This document shows positions 36,336 to 45,064 of a DNA stretch of 64,000 nt, one piece after another; within the stretch, counting starts at the first letter, position 1; each line of letters opens with the position of its first letter. A model generated the notes under the pieces. It did not search any database and was not told where the DNA came from. It saw only the letters and a program-made list of their open reading frames with translations. A program made the translations under genes and the position numbers. Origin of the DNA: Gemmatimonadota bacterium (GTDB lineage: Bacteria; Gemmatimonadota; Gemmatimonadetes; Gemmatimonadales; GWC2-71-9); assembly GCA_029862925.1 (NCBI GenBank), contig JAOTWJ010000004.1, positions 1 to 64,000 on the forward strand, written 5' to 3'.

Positions 36336-38254
36336 CCGACTTCGCCGCCTTCGCCGGGCCGCTCACGCCGGAGCTCGCCTCCGAGTTGCGGCACGAACTG
36401 CGCACGCCCGTGAATCACATCGTGGGCTACGCGGAGATGCTGATCGAGGACGCCGAAGACGCGGGCGCGACCGAGCGCAAGGGCATGCTGGACGAGACGC
36501 TGACCGCGGCGCGCGAGGTGTTGACGATCATCAATCAGATGCTTCCGCCTGGCGTCGCCACCATCGGTCGCGAAGCCGTCGATGGTCTGTTCGAGCGCCT
36601 GCGCACCCCGCAGGGCAAGATCGTCCACCTAGTCGACGGCCTGCTCGCAACGGTCACCGACGATTCCGCCGTCCAGGACCTCCACAAGATCCGCCGTGCA
36701 GCCCAACGCCTCGTCCCCGCACCCGCGGCGCCGGCACCGGCCGGCACGCCGCAGCCGGCGGCAGGACTCCCCAGTACTGCGGACGGCTCCACGCCGGCGC
36801 GGTTGCTCGTGGTCGACGACGACACCGGCAACCGCGATGTCCTCCGCCGTCGGCTCGAGCGCGAAGGGTATCAGGCCGAGTGCGCGGAGAACGGCCGCCA
36901 AGCCCTCGACCGCATCGCCGCGGAGCGGTTCGATCTCGTGCTGCTGGACGTCCTGATGCCGGAGCTCGACGGCTACGAGGTGCTCACGCGGCTCAAGGAG
37001 GCACCGGCCACGCGCGACATCCCCGTCATCGTCATCTCGGCCCTCGACGACATGCCGAGCATCGTCCGCTGCATCGAGCGGGGCGCCGAAGACTATCTCA
37101 CGAAGCCGTTCGACCCGATTCTGCTGCGCGCTCGGATCAGTGCGTCGCTCGAGAAGAAGCGCCTGCACGATCTGGAGCTGGAGTTCATCCGCCAGGTCGG
37201 GCGGGTGACCGAGGCCGCGACCGCGGTCGAGGACGGGACGTACCGGTCCGGGACGCTCGACGACGTCGCCGCCCGGGGCGATGCCCTCGGCCGCCTCGCC
37301 CGGGTCTTTGACGGGATGGCCGCGGAGGTACAGGCGCGGGAGCGGCGGCTGAAGGACCGGTTACGCGAGCTGCGGGCCGACATCGGCATTGCCCGCACGT
37401 CGCACGAGATGCCGGCGGTGCTCGATGGGGGGGCCCTCGAGCTCGGCCATCACTTCGCCGAACGCTACGAGATCGTGGCCATGATCGGCACCGGTGGCAT
37501 GGGAACGGTGTACCGCGCCCGCGACCTGGAGCTCGACGAGGAAGTCGCCATCAAGACGCTCCGGCCGGAGCTGATGATGGACGAAACCCTGCTCGAGCGC
37601 TTCAAGAGCGAGATCCGGCTGGCCCGCCGCATCTCCCACCGCAACGTCGTGCGCACCCACGACTTCGGCGAGTGGCGCGGGGTGTCGTACTTGACGATGG
37701 AGTACGTCGAGGGACTCACCGTGCGCGACCTGATCCAGGCCCGCGGGCCGCTCCAGGCGCCGTCGGCCCTGGCCATCGCCACCCAGCTCGCGGAGTCGCT
37801 CACCGTTGCCCACGAACAGGGAGTCGTCCATCGGGACATCAAGCCACAGAATCTGCTGCTCGACGCCAACGGCGTGCTGAAGGTGATGGACTTCGGGATC
37901 GCCCGGCTGGCCGAGAGCACGAGCGCGCTCACGGTTGCCGGACTCATCATTGGGACACCGGCCTACATGGCGCCCGAACAGCTGCTCGCAGAAACGGCGG
38001 ACGCCCGGAGCGACCTTTACGCCATGGGCGTGGTCCTGTACGAGTGCCTGACCGGCCAGCTGCCGTTCGACGCCCCGACCCCAGTCTCCCTCGTGGCCAA
38101 GGTGCTCAGCGAGGACCCGACCCCTCCGACCTCGCTCACCCCCGACATTCCCCCCGCCCTGTCCGCGCTCGTCCTCCGCCTGCTGGCCAAACGGCCCGAA
38201 GATCGGGTCCAGTCGGCGAGCGAGCTCGCGGGCTTGCTCCGGCAGATCGGCTAG
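36332..38254 (+). CDS. Fusion: histidine phosphoacceptor segment, receiver, and Hanks-type Ser/Thr kinase
   Basis: The GTG at 36332 overlaps the regulator stop. 640 residues, no membrane helix. Residues about 15-90 look like a HisKA/DHp helix pair with the H-box ELRHELRTPVNHIVGYAEML (His21), but no ATPase domain follows. A Pro/Ala linker leads to a receiver at about 156-272 (LLVVDDD, acceptor in VLLDVLMPELDGY, Lys in YLTKPFD). A HAMP-like or coiled linker covers about 280-355. The Ser/Thr kinase spans about 379-636: IGTGGMGTVY, VAIKTL, HRDIKPQNLLL, MDFGIA and GTPAYMAPEQ are all intact, so it should be active. The layout suggests phosphorelay control of the kinase. Confidence 0.92.
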   Translation: MTDFAAFAGPLTPELASELRHELRTPVNHIVGYAEMLIEDAEDAGATERKGMLDETLTAAREVLTIINQMLPPGVATIGREAVDGLFERLRTPQGKIVHLVDGLLATVTDDSAVQDLHKIRRAAQRLVPAPAAPAPAGTPQPAAGLPSTADGSTPARLLVVDDDTGNRDVLRRRLEREGYQAECAENGRQALDRIAAERFDLVLLDVLMPELDGYEVLTRLKEAPATRDIPVIVISALDDMPSIVRCIERGAEDYLTKPFDPILLRARISASLEKKRLHDLELEFIRQVGRVTEAATAVEDGTYRSGTLDDVAARGDALGRLARVFDGMAAEVQARERRLKDRLRELRADIGIARTSHEMPAVLDGGALELGHHFAERYEIVAMIGTGGMGTVYRARDLELDEEVAIKTLRPELMMDETLLERFKSEIRLARRISHRNVVRTHDFGEWRGVSYLTMEYVEGLTVRDLIQARGPLQAPSALAIATQLAESLTVAHEQGVVHRDIKPQNLLLDANGVLKVMDFGIARLAESTSALTVAGLIIGTPAYMAPEQLLAETADARSDLYAMGVVLYECLTGQLPFDAPTPVSLVAKVLSEDPTPPTSLTPDIPPALSALVLRLLAKRPEDRVQSASELAGLLRQIG

Positions 38255-38907
38255 CGCCGTCCCCCCACCCCGGGCATCTCCATCGGGGTCTCCGTAATGG
38301 AGGACTTCGCGTCCTTCCCGTGCTTGACCAGCACCATCTCGCCGCGGCCCTCCCAGATCAGCTTCACGAGCCCGAACGGGATGTCCGTCGAGACCCACCC
38401 CTCGCCCTGCCCGCCCGCCGTCGTGCGGAAGTGCACGGTCGCCAGCTTGCCCGCCGGAACCTCGATGGTCTCGCGACCCACGATCTGCGCCTCCGTGCAC
38501 TGCTTGAGGGCGTCGCCCATGGACGACCCCGGGTTGCGCATCCGTTGCTGCATCATCGAGAGCATCGACTTGGGCATCTTCATCGCCGGCTGGTCGCCTG
38601 CCTTCATGACCATCGCCTCGATGTCCGCCTGCTCGTAGGGGAAGCCCGTCACGAGCACCTGGCTGATCACCGTCCCCTGCGGGGACGCCATCTTCATCTC
38701 GTGCCAGTAGTGGTCCTTCCCGTTGACGGCTTCCTTGCCCACGATGGCGAACCGCAGGTCCATCGTCCCCTCCGGCGCCGTCATGCGGTATTCGGCCCAC
38801 TGGCCCACGGTCACGTGACCGATCATCTCGCACAGCTCCGCCGCGGTCTGTGCGGGGAGCGACGTGGCGCCGGTCATGAAGGCGACGAGGATGAGTAACA
38901 TTCGCAT
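38251..38907 (-). CDS. Exported protein of unknown function (Met/Lys-rich)
   Basis: The ATG at 38907 follows GGAGATCTTCC and gives a signal peptide (RMLLILVAFMTGATSLPAQ). The mature part of about 200 residues is beta-rich (VGQWAEYRMTAPEGTMDLRFA, HYWHEMKMASP) with a Met-rich middle (MKMPKSMLSMMQQRMRNP) and one Cys (ALKQCTEAQIVG). I recognise no characterised family. It resembles lipoprotein-carrier-like beta shells only loosely. It converges on the kinase gene and the two stops share CTAG at 38251-38254. Confidence 0.7.
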   Translation of the reverse strand: MRMLLILVAFMTGATSLPAQTAAELCEMIGHVTVGQWAEYRMTAPEGTMDLRFAIVGKEAVNGKDHYWHEMKMASPQGTVISQVLVTGFPYEQADIEAMVMKAGDQPAMKMPKSMLSMMQQRMRNPGSSMGDALKQCTEAQIVGRETIEVPAGKLATVHFRTTAGGQGEGWVSTDIPFGLVKLIWEGRGEMVLVKHGKDAKSSITETPMEMPGVGGRR

Positions 38908-39043
38908 CGGAAGATCTCCTTCGACAAAAGCTGGGGTCGAATCGTGCCGGGCGGGCGTCCGGGTCAATGGTCCCGGCATCGCTGCCGGGAACCTATACCG
39001 CCGCTACCCGCGAACGCAAAGCCTCGCCGCCGCCTGCCTCCCG

Positions 39044-40024
39044 CTACGGCCGCGTGGCCAGCGGCAGAAACCGCTTGGGAAACTTCGCCACGACCGTGTA
39101 CGCGGGATCGACGACGTTGGCCACCGTGCTTTCCACCACCTGGCCGAGGACCGCGTAGGCGTCCCACCGGTCGAACCCGTAGTCCTGCTCCAGCCACTCG
39201 ACAAGCTCGACATGAGCGAGCCGGAACGCGTCGATCAGGGGACGGGCACTCCCCGCCACCATGATGTAGCGGTCGTTCTCCAACCGGGGCCAGTCGATGG
39301 TCCGCCCCCGCAGGAGATCGATTCGCAGCACGACGTCCATGCTGGTCTCGAGACCGGTGCCGGCGACTTCACCGTGTCCCTGGCGTGCGTGGCCGTCGCC
39401 GAAATAGAAGTACGCCCCGTCGTGAAAGATCGGCAGATAGACCGTCGTCCCCTCACGAATCTCGGGCGCATCCATGTTTCCGCCAAAGTCGCCGGGCCAG
39501 AGACCGCCAAACGCTTCCGCGCCGCGCGGGGCCACCGCCACCCGTCCCAGCATGGGCTGGAGATCGATCTCGATCCGCCGTGCCCGGCTGTTCGGCAGCT
39601 CGGTGGTGGCGGTCATGCGGTCCCGATCCAGCCGCCACACATACCGCCGGGTCGGGATCGGGTCGTTGAGCAAGCGGACGCGCGCGTCAGCGGACAGGCC
39701 GCCGAATTCCGGACGGACCCGCGACGCCGCGAGAGGGTAGTTGGGACGAATCCGCAGAATCTCGACGACCAGGACGTCGCTCGTCGTTGCGCCCTCGACG
39801 AGGATCGGCCCCACCTCCCCGGGGAAAGCCCCGCCTTCCTCGGTGTAGTAAGCACCGAAGTTCGTCTGGGAGATGAGCACGGTGTTGGGACGGATTCGGA
39901 GCACCGGCTCGCGGACAGCAAACGTCGGCTGCTGGATCGTGGGTGTGAATCGCACCGTGTCCTGGGCGTGAAGCGGCACGAACGGGCAGGTCGTGGCGAG
40001 CAGCGTGGCGCCGAGTAGTCGCAT
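39044..40024 (-). CDS. Exported acetamidase/formamidase-family protein
   Basis: The ATG at 40024 gives a signal peptide (MRLLGATLLATTCPFVPLHAQ); the open frame extends far upstream but is not coding-like. The 326-residue protein has the acetamidase/formamidase pattern: GPILVEGATTSDVLVVEIL, GGLWPGDFGGNMDAPEI, YLPIFHDGAYFYFGDGHARQGHGEV and a C-terminal WDAYAVLGQVVES. The family hydrolyses short amides to ammonia and acid and binds metal through the GDGHARQGHGE region. Cytosolic members are usual, so export is notable. It is divergent from the desaturase gene. Confidence 0.82.
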   Translation of the reverse strand: MRLLGATLLATTCPFVPLHAQDTVRFTPTIQQPTFAVREPVLRIRPNTVLISQTNFGAYYTEEGGAFPGEVGPILVEGATTSDVLVVEILRIRPNYPLAASRVRPEFGGLSADARVRLLNDPIPTRRYVWRLDRDRMTATTELPNSRARRIEIDLQPMLGRVAVAPRGAEAFGGLWPGDFGGNMDAPEIREGTTVYLPIFHDGAYFYFGDGHARQGHGEVAGTGLETSMDVVLRIDLLRGRTIDWPRLENDRYIMVAGSARPLIDAFRLAHVELVEWLEQDYGFDRWDAYAVLGQVVESTVANVVDPAYTVVAKFPKRFLPLATRP

Positions 40025-40177
40025 CGAGACCTCTGGAAAGGCGGCGTGGCAAATATGCGGAACCGTCTCGGCCCTGTCACGTACAGCGTGGACCTGCGCG
40101 TGCGGTCCGGGCCCGCGTTCGTTACCTTTCAAGGGTGCGGGTTCACATCGGACCCCTACCCACTTCCCGAGGTTCCC

Positions 40178-41212
40178 GTGGACACGTCGTCGATTCCGGA
40201 CGCGCGCACGTTGGCCGCGATCCTCAGTCAGTACCGCACGCCTTCCTTCGGGCGCAGCCTGACCCAGCTGCTGACCTCCGCGATCCCGTTTGCCCTCGTC
40301 TGGATCGCCGCCTTGCTCGCGCTGCGGGTCGGCTTCTGGCTCACGCTGCTGCTCGCCGTGCTCGCGGCGGGCTTCATGCTGCGGCTGTTCATGATCCAGC
40401 ATGATTGCGGACATGGGGCGTTCTTCCGCTCGCAGCGACTGAACGACCTCGTGGGCGGGGTGCTCGGTGTGCTCACGCTCGTGCCCTACCGCTACTGGCG
40501 GAAGACGCACGCCATCCATCACAAGACCTCAGGCGATCTCGATTACCGCACGTTCGGCGACATCAGTACCCTGACCGTCGCCGAGTACCGGGCGCTCCCA
40601 CCGCTCAAGCGGATAGGCTATCGGCTGTACCGCCACCCGTTCGTGCTGCTCGTGATCGGCCCGATCTGGCAGTTCATGCTCAAGCACCGCCTGCCGCTGG
40701 ATCTGCCGTGGTCGTGGAAGCGGGAATGGACCAGTGTGCTGCTGACCAACCTCGGGATTCTCGCGCTCGTGGTGGTGGCCTGGCAGGCCGTCGGGCTCAC
40801 GAACTTCCTGCTCGTGCAGCTGCCCATTTCGCTCATCGCGGGCTCGATGGGCGTGTTTCTCTTCTACGTCCAGCACCAGTTCGAGGATACGTACTGGCGC
40901 GAGCACCCCGAGTGGGACTTCCACGCGGCGGGACTCGCCGGCAGCTCCTATCTGGTCCTGCCCAAGGTGCTGCAGTGGTTCACGGCGAACATCGGGCTCC
41001 ATCACATCCATCACGTCAACAGCCGGATTCCCAATTACCGGCTGCCCGAGTGCTATGCCGAGCAACCCGTGTTTCGGCATGTCACGCGCATCACGCTCTG
41101 GGACGGGATCAAGACCTTGCGGCTCGGCCTCTGGGACCAGGAAGCCGGGAAGCTGGTGAGTTTCCGCGAGGCACGGGCGCGGCGCGGGTTGGACGAACGC
41201 GTGCGGGCCTAG
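40178..41212 (+). CDS. Membrane fatty-acid desaturase (omega-6/acyl-lipid type)
   Basis: The GTG at 40178 follows CGAGG and is chosen because the longer frame adds a Pro-rich, unlikely N-terminus. Diiron enzyme of the inner membrane that inserts a double bond into acyl chains. The three His boxes are present: HDCGH, HAIHH and HHIHH. Helices flank them (FALVWIAALLALRVGFWLTL; LGILALVVVAWQAVG). 344 residues matches the bacterial acyl-lipid desaturases. A TACCTTTC promoter-like element lies 48 bases upstream (40123). Confidence 0.9.
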   Translation: MDTSSIPDARTLAAILSQYRTPSFGRSLTQLLTSAIPFALVWIAALLALRVGFWLTLLLAVLAAGFMLRLFMIQHDCGHGAFFRSQRLNDLVGGVLGVLTLVPYRYWRKTHAIHHKTSGDLDYRTFGDISTLTVAEYRALPPLKRIGYRLYRHPFVLLVIGPIWQFMLKHRLPLDLPWSWKREWTSVLLTNLGILALVVVAWQAVGLTNFLLVQLPISLIAGSMGVFLFYVQHQFEDTYWREHPEWDFHAAGLAGSSYLVLPKVLQWFTANIGLHHIHHVNSRIPNYRLPECYAEQPVFRHVTRITLWDGIKTLRLGLWDQEAGKLVSFREARARRGLDERVRA

Positions 41213-41387
41213 CGGCCACGCGAGTCGTGCCGGGTCCTAGAAAACCCCTCCCGGACCGGGTACCTTTCATGCAGCGGTGCGCCATCGTGGCGCGCCCGAC
41301 ACGTGCGACGCGAGGGCGGGACCCGGCGCCTGGTGCGCGAGTTCCGCCCTTCTCGCTCCGGCTTGCCGAATCAAAGGAGGATCGCAC

Positions 41388-42083
41388 GTGACCGCGAAGC
41401 GTTCCAACCCGCCGCCCGCCACTGTTGCCGACCTGCTCCAGCGTCGTCTCAAGGAGCTCAAACGCTCCCCGACCGAGCTGGCGGCGGCGGCGCAGGTACC
41501 CGAGCCCTACATCCTGGATCTCCTGGCCGGCCGCCGTCAGCCGCCCCTGCCGGGCCGCACCGATCTCTACGACCGGATGACGCGGTTTCTCCGGCTTGCC
41601 CGCAACCAGCTGGCGAACTGCGCCTCGGCCGAACGGGCGACCACGGCGGCGGCGGACGCGCGGGGCCCCCGCGCACCTGTCGCCCGCGCCCTGCTCGCCC
41701 TCTGCGAACCGGCGACGGCGCAGGAGCTCGAGCGCCGCCGTGCCAAGGACGGTAACGCGGAGTTGGCCGACCTCACGCAGCGTCTGCTCGACATCTCCCA
41801 GGGAGCGGTGCGACGCGTGCTCGAGGACCCGGTGGGCCTCCGGATCGCGGCGTCACAGCAGCGCAAGACGTACGAGGCGATGCGCCTCAAGGTGCTGGAG
41901 TTCCTGGACGTCACGCCCGCGACCCTCACGGCCGGCGATCTCGCCGAGTTCATTCAGCCCCGCGTCGCGCTGTGGGACGTGGATCTGCAGTCGGGGGTTC
42001 TGCGCGTCGTCTTGCAGGGACAGGAACCGCGCGGACGCAACCGCCGCTCGGCAAACACGCGGTCGGCGTTTCCCACACACTAG
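41388..42083 (+). CDS. XRE-like helix-turn-helix protein, function unknown
   Basis: GTG start with a strong AAAGGAGG site 7 bases upstream. The first about 65 residues form a lambda-repressor-like helix-turn-helix (LLQRRLKELKRSPTELAAAA, then YILDLLAGRRQPPLPGRTDL). The remaining helical part (about 75-231) has no recognised ligand domain. It could be a transcription factor or a protein that only borrows the fold. The gene ends 47 bases before the methyltransferase start and in the same direction. About 175 non-coding bases precede it, with a TACCTTTC element at 41261. Confidence 0.7.
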   Translation: MTAKRSNPPPATVADLLQRRLKELKRSPTELAAAAQVPEPYILDLLAGRRQPPLPGRTDLYDRMTRFLRLARNQLANCASAERATTAAADARGPRAPVARALLALCEPATAQELERRRAKDGNAELADLTQRLLDISQGAVRRVLEDPVGLRIAASQQRKTYEAMRLKVLEFLDVTPATLTAGDLAEFIQPRVALWDVDLQSGVLRVVLQGQEPRGRNRRSANTRSAFPTH

Positions 42084-42130
42084 CACCCTACGCGCTGGCG
42101 ATCACGACGGAGCGGCACGATCTTCCTCGC

Positions 42131-43654
42131 GTGACGACTCCGTCCCTCCCACTCACCATTGGACCCGCGGGCACGTTCGCCCGCGTGGTCGATCATCTCC
42201 GGGCCCGCGGCTACGACGAGCTGACGGTCAGCAAGGCGCTCGGGATCCCGTCGATCTTCGCGTTCGGGTCCGTGCGGCCGGAGACGCTCACCTTGCCCAC
42301 GGCCGCCGACGACCCGCTGGCCTTCCTGATTCGGACGTTCCTCTTGGTCGAGCGCATCTCGGGCGACGCCGTGCGCGCGCAGCTCGACGTGCCCGTCCGG
42401 GCGGCATTCGAACAGCTCGGTCTGCTGCGGCCCGATGCGACCGGCGATTCCTTTACGGCTCCGGTTCTCCTCTATCCGGTGAGCGAGTTCTGGATCGCGT
42501 CCGATGTCCACCACAACCCGGACGACTCCCCGTACACGCCCCCCCCGGACGCGGTGTTCCCCGCCATCTTCCCCGGGAACTTGCGGTTTCTCCGGCTGCT
42601 GCCGCAGGGCACCTACGAGGCAGCGCTCGACCTCGGAGGGGGAACGGGGATCGGGGCGCTCGTGCTGAGTCGGCGGGTGCGGCATGCCGTCTCCGCCGAC
42701 ATCACGGCGCGCGCGACGCATTTCGCACAGTTCAATCGGATGCTCAACGCGTGTGCCAACCTCGAAATCGCCCGGGGCGATCTGTACGACGCGGTCCCCG
42801 GGCGCACGTTCGACTGCATCGTGACTCATCCACCGTACATGCCGTCCCCCGACGACACCTGGATCTTCCGCGACGGCGGACCCACCGGTGAGCGCCTCGC
42901 GCAGCGGATCATCGCGGACTTGCCGGCGGCCCTTCGCCCGGGAGGCATCTTCTGCGCGGTCTGCGCCGCCTGGGACACCGATGAGGCCCCACTGGAAGAC
43001 CGGGTGCGCGGCTGGCTGGGCGAACGGGCCGACGAATTCGAGCTGCTCCTGGGGGTGGAAACCGAGATGGCGCCAGCCGAGCTGGCGCGCATGCTCGCGA
43101 AGCCGGAGCACGGGCCGGGCCGGGGCACGGTCGCCGAGTGGGAAACGCGATTCCGGGAATGGAAGCTCGAGCGGCACGTGTACGGCGCCCTGGTACTGGC
43201 ACGTCGCGACGGGCCGGGGGACCCTGTGACCCTGCGGACCTGGCTGGGGACGAGCACGACGGGCGCGGACCTCGAGCGGGAGATCGCCGCGCTCCGCTGG
43301 CGGGCGGCCCGCCGGGCCGCCGGCACCTTGAGCAGCATTCTCGACGCGCTGCAGCCGCGTCTCGCCGACGCACTCGAAGTGCACGTCACGTACGTGAAGG
43401 GCGAGAGCGGCTTGGCACCGTCGGAGGCGATCCTCGCGACATCGGAACCGTTCCGCAGCCGCACGCGCATCGAGCCATGGATGCTGTCATTGCTGTCGGC
43501 GATCGACGGCGACCGCACTCCGGCCGCCATTCACGCCGACCTGCATGCCAAAGGGGTGCTCCCCGACGGCTTCAGCCCCGCCGACCTGCGGACGTTCGTC
43601 GAGTTGATGCTGGAACGCGGCTACCTCGAGACGATCGCGCCGCCGACTCCGTAG
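42131..43654 (+). CDS. SAM-dependent methyltransferase with winged-helix-like flanks
   Basis: GTG start, 507 residues. The N-terminal about 120 residues resemble a winged-helix region. The Rossmann methyltransferase core (about 140-300) has motif I ALDLGGGTGIGALVL and motif IV DCIVTHPPYMPSPDD. That PPY style is shared with HemK/PrmC and N6-adenine enzymes, with His in place of the first Asn/Asp. The C-terminal about 80 residues (LLSAIDGDRTPAAIHADL) look like another winged helix. Substrate could be a protein Gln, rRNA or DNA base. It may be co-transcribed with the HTH gene upstream. Confidence 0.78.
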   Translation: MTTPSLPLTIGPAGTFARVVDHLRARGYDELTVSKALGIPSIFAFGSVRPETLTLPTAADDPLAFLIRTFLLVERISGDAVRAQLDVPVRAAFEQLGLLRPDATGDSFTAPVLLYPVSEFWIASDVHHNPDDSPYTPPPDAVFPAIFPGNLRFLRLLPQGTYEAALDLGGGTGIGALVLSRRVRHAVSADITARATHFAQFNRMLNACANLEIARGDLYDAVPGRTFDCIVTHPPYMPSPDDTWIFRDGGPTGERLAQRIIADLPAALRPGGIFCAVCAAWDTDEAPLEDRVRGWLGERADEFELLLGVETEMAPAELARMLAKPEHGPGRGTVAEWETRFREWKLERHVYGALVLARRDGPGDPVTLRTWLGTSTTGADLEREIAALRWRAARRAAGTLSSILDALQPRLADALEVHVTYVKGESGLAPSEAILATSEPFRSRTRIEPWMLSLLSAIDGDRTPAAIHADLHAKGVLPDGFSPADLRTFVELMLERGYLETIAPPTP

Positions 43655-43670
43655 CGAACCCCCGCCGGCG

Positions 43671-44093
43671 TCACGCGTCCCCGCGTCCCGGCGCTCCGAA
43701 CAGGAGCTTGGCCAACCAGGCCCCCACCACCACCCCGGCCGCGCCAGCGGCGAGATCCGCCGCGTCGCCGGATCGGTACGGCAGCAGGCTCTGCACCAGC
43801 TCGATCAGCGCCGCGAGCACCACCCCCGCCGCCACCACTGGCAGCAGCCCCGGCCGCCCGGCAGCTCGCAGATCCCAGTACGTGAGAAAGCCCAGCCCGA
43901 GAAAAAGCGCCACGTGCACCAGCTTGTCGAACCCGCCCGGGACGTAGGTCGGCGTGTCCGGCACCGGAACGAACATCACGGCCAGCAGGCCGAGCGTGTA
44001 CACGGCGAGGACCAGGTGCCCGATGCGGCGCGGAATCGTCGGCCTCACCCCACGAGCGGCAAACGGCAGCCGAGCAGTCGTCTCGTCATGCAC
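43671..44093 (-). CDS. VanZ-like membrane protein
   Basis: The GTG at 44093 is the best of several possible starts; an ATG at 44177 would add a charged non-conserved stretch. Four membrane helices are visible (HLVLAVYTLGLLAVMFVPVP; VHVALFLGLGFLTYW; VVAAGVVLAALIELVQSLLP; LAAGAAGVVVGAWLAKLLFG). The family signs are the FDKLVH, IELVQSLLPYRSGDAADLAAG and glycine-rich end of VanZ. VanZ relatives alter susceptibility to lipoglycopeptides in some hosts, but most are uncharacterised. Confidence 0.8.
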   Translation of the reverse strand: MHDETTARLPFAARGVRPTIPRRIGHLVLAVYTLGLLAVMFVPVPDTPTYVPGGFDKLVHVALFLGLGFLTYWDLRAAGRPGLLPVVAAGVVLAALIELVQSLLPYRSGDAADLAAGAAGVVVGAWLAKLLFGAPGRGDA

Positions 44094-44209
44094 CCAAGTT
44101 GCCCGGTCCGTCGCCCGTTCACCACCGTTCCGCGGCTTGTGTGCCCGGTCACGGTGGACGCCGGGGGCCCCACGCATTCTTCTTTGGTCGTCACCCCAGG
44201 GTGTGGCAC

Positions 44210-44587
44210 ATGTCGCACATGACGAGGTCGTTTGAGCTGGGCACCGCGCTGCTCGTGCTGGTCGCGCTCGGAAGCACCCCAGTCTGGGCGCAGGGCCGCG
44301 GGGATAAAGGGAAGGGACACGAGGACGGCAAGTCCAAGGTCACCGTCGAGGTCGCGGTGACGGCGGCGAAGGACGTGCTGCTGAAGCAGGGGTTCGAGGT
44401 CGTCCGCGTCGAAGCGAACCCCGATCACCACATTATCTACTACCGCGCCGGCAACCAGGGGCGCGGCAAGGGCCACGGTCCGCCGGTTCGCATGATCGTG
44501 CGGCGCGTGGACGATCGAGTCGTGCTCGAGGAAGCGCCCGACGGGCTGCGCCTCGAAATCGGCGTGAAGCTCGGCATCAAGCTGTAG
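44210..44587 (+). CDS. Small exported protein, function unknown
   Basis: ATG at 44210 (a second ATG three codons on) after CAGGGTG. A signal peptide covers FELGTALLVLVALGSTPVWA. The mature part of about 95 residues begins with a charged GRGDKGKGHEDGKSK stretch, then a small alpha/beta pattern (VTVEVAVTAAKDVLLKQGFE, IIYYRAGNQGRGKGHGPPVR). No family recognised. It is divergent from the VanZ-like gene and is followed by a strong hairpin. Confidence 0.65.
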   Translation: MSHMTRSFELGTALLVLVALGSTPVWAQGRGDKGKGHEDGKSKVTVEVAVTAAKDVLLKQGFEVVRVEANPDHHIIYYRAGNQGRGKGHGPPVRMIVRRVDDRVVLEEAPDGLRLEIGVKLGIKL

Positions 44588-44613
44588 GGCTCGCTCACCG
44601 TTCCGGATCACGC

Positions 44614-44649
44614 CAGCGGACGGCCGCACCAGTGTGCGGCCGTCCGCTG
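44614..44649. terminator. Perfect 16-base hairpin terminator
   Basis: 44614-44629 pairs without mismatch with 44634-44649 around CAGT, followed by a T-containing tail (TTGTGATC). It starts 27 bases after the stop of the small exported protein, so it is its likely terminator. Confidence 0.8.
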
Positions 44650-44778
44650 TTGTGATCATGCCGCACTCGGGTCCAACCGCACCATCTCACCGACCGCGGG
44701 TCTGCCCCGGAAGCGCCGAGGGCGTCGGAACGGAACCTGCGGCGTTCCGGGCAGCTTGCCATCGTCCGGAGACCGAAC

Positions 44779-45060
44779 ATGGCCGACAAGGACCCCCCCG
44801 TTCGCACCACTGCGCGCGTGGGCCGCGCGCCGATGCTGACGCTCACCCTCCAGCGCGTCGAGCGCACGACGGGCAGATTCGTGGACGATGCCGGCGGTGA
44901 GATCGCCGTGCCGCTCGCCCGCCTGCCCGGCGATCGCGCGTGGGGTGCCGGTGACGTCATTCGGGTCCCGCTCGACGAGGCCCAGCGGCCGCGTTGGACG
45001 GCGGCGGCGCTGGACGAAGCGGAGACTGCGCGACGGCGACCGACTCCCCCTCCCCCCTAG
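44779..45060 (+). CDS. Small DUF3006-like beta protein
   Basis: ATG at 44779. A 93-residue cytosolic protein. Its core LTLTLQRVERTTGRFVDDAG, followed by IAVPLARLPGDRAWGAGDVIRVP, resembles the small SH3-like DUF3006 domain, which has the pattern "DR-x-E-G-x-x-A/V-x-v-P-x-x-x-LP-x-G-x-GDV". The match is by eye only. The C-terminal Arg/Pro tail looks disordered. It converges on the DUF1264 gene four bases away. Confidence 0.55.
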   Translation: MADKDPPVRTTARVGRAPMLTLTLQRVERTTGRFVDDAGGEIAVPLARLPGDRAWGAGDVIRVPLDEAQRPRWTAAALDEAETARRRPTPPPP

Positions 45061-45064
45061 GGGA

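Noticed and set aside
42131-43654. DNA methyltransferase of a restriction system
   Set aside because: The THPPY motif allows an N-methyltransferase, but there is no restriction or specificity gene nearby, and the flanking winged-helix-like parts differ from restriction-modification enzymes.
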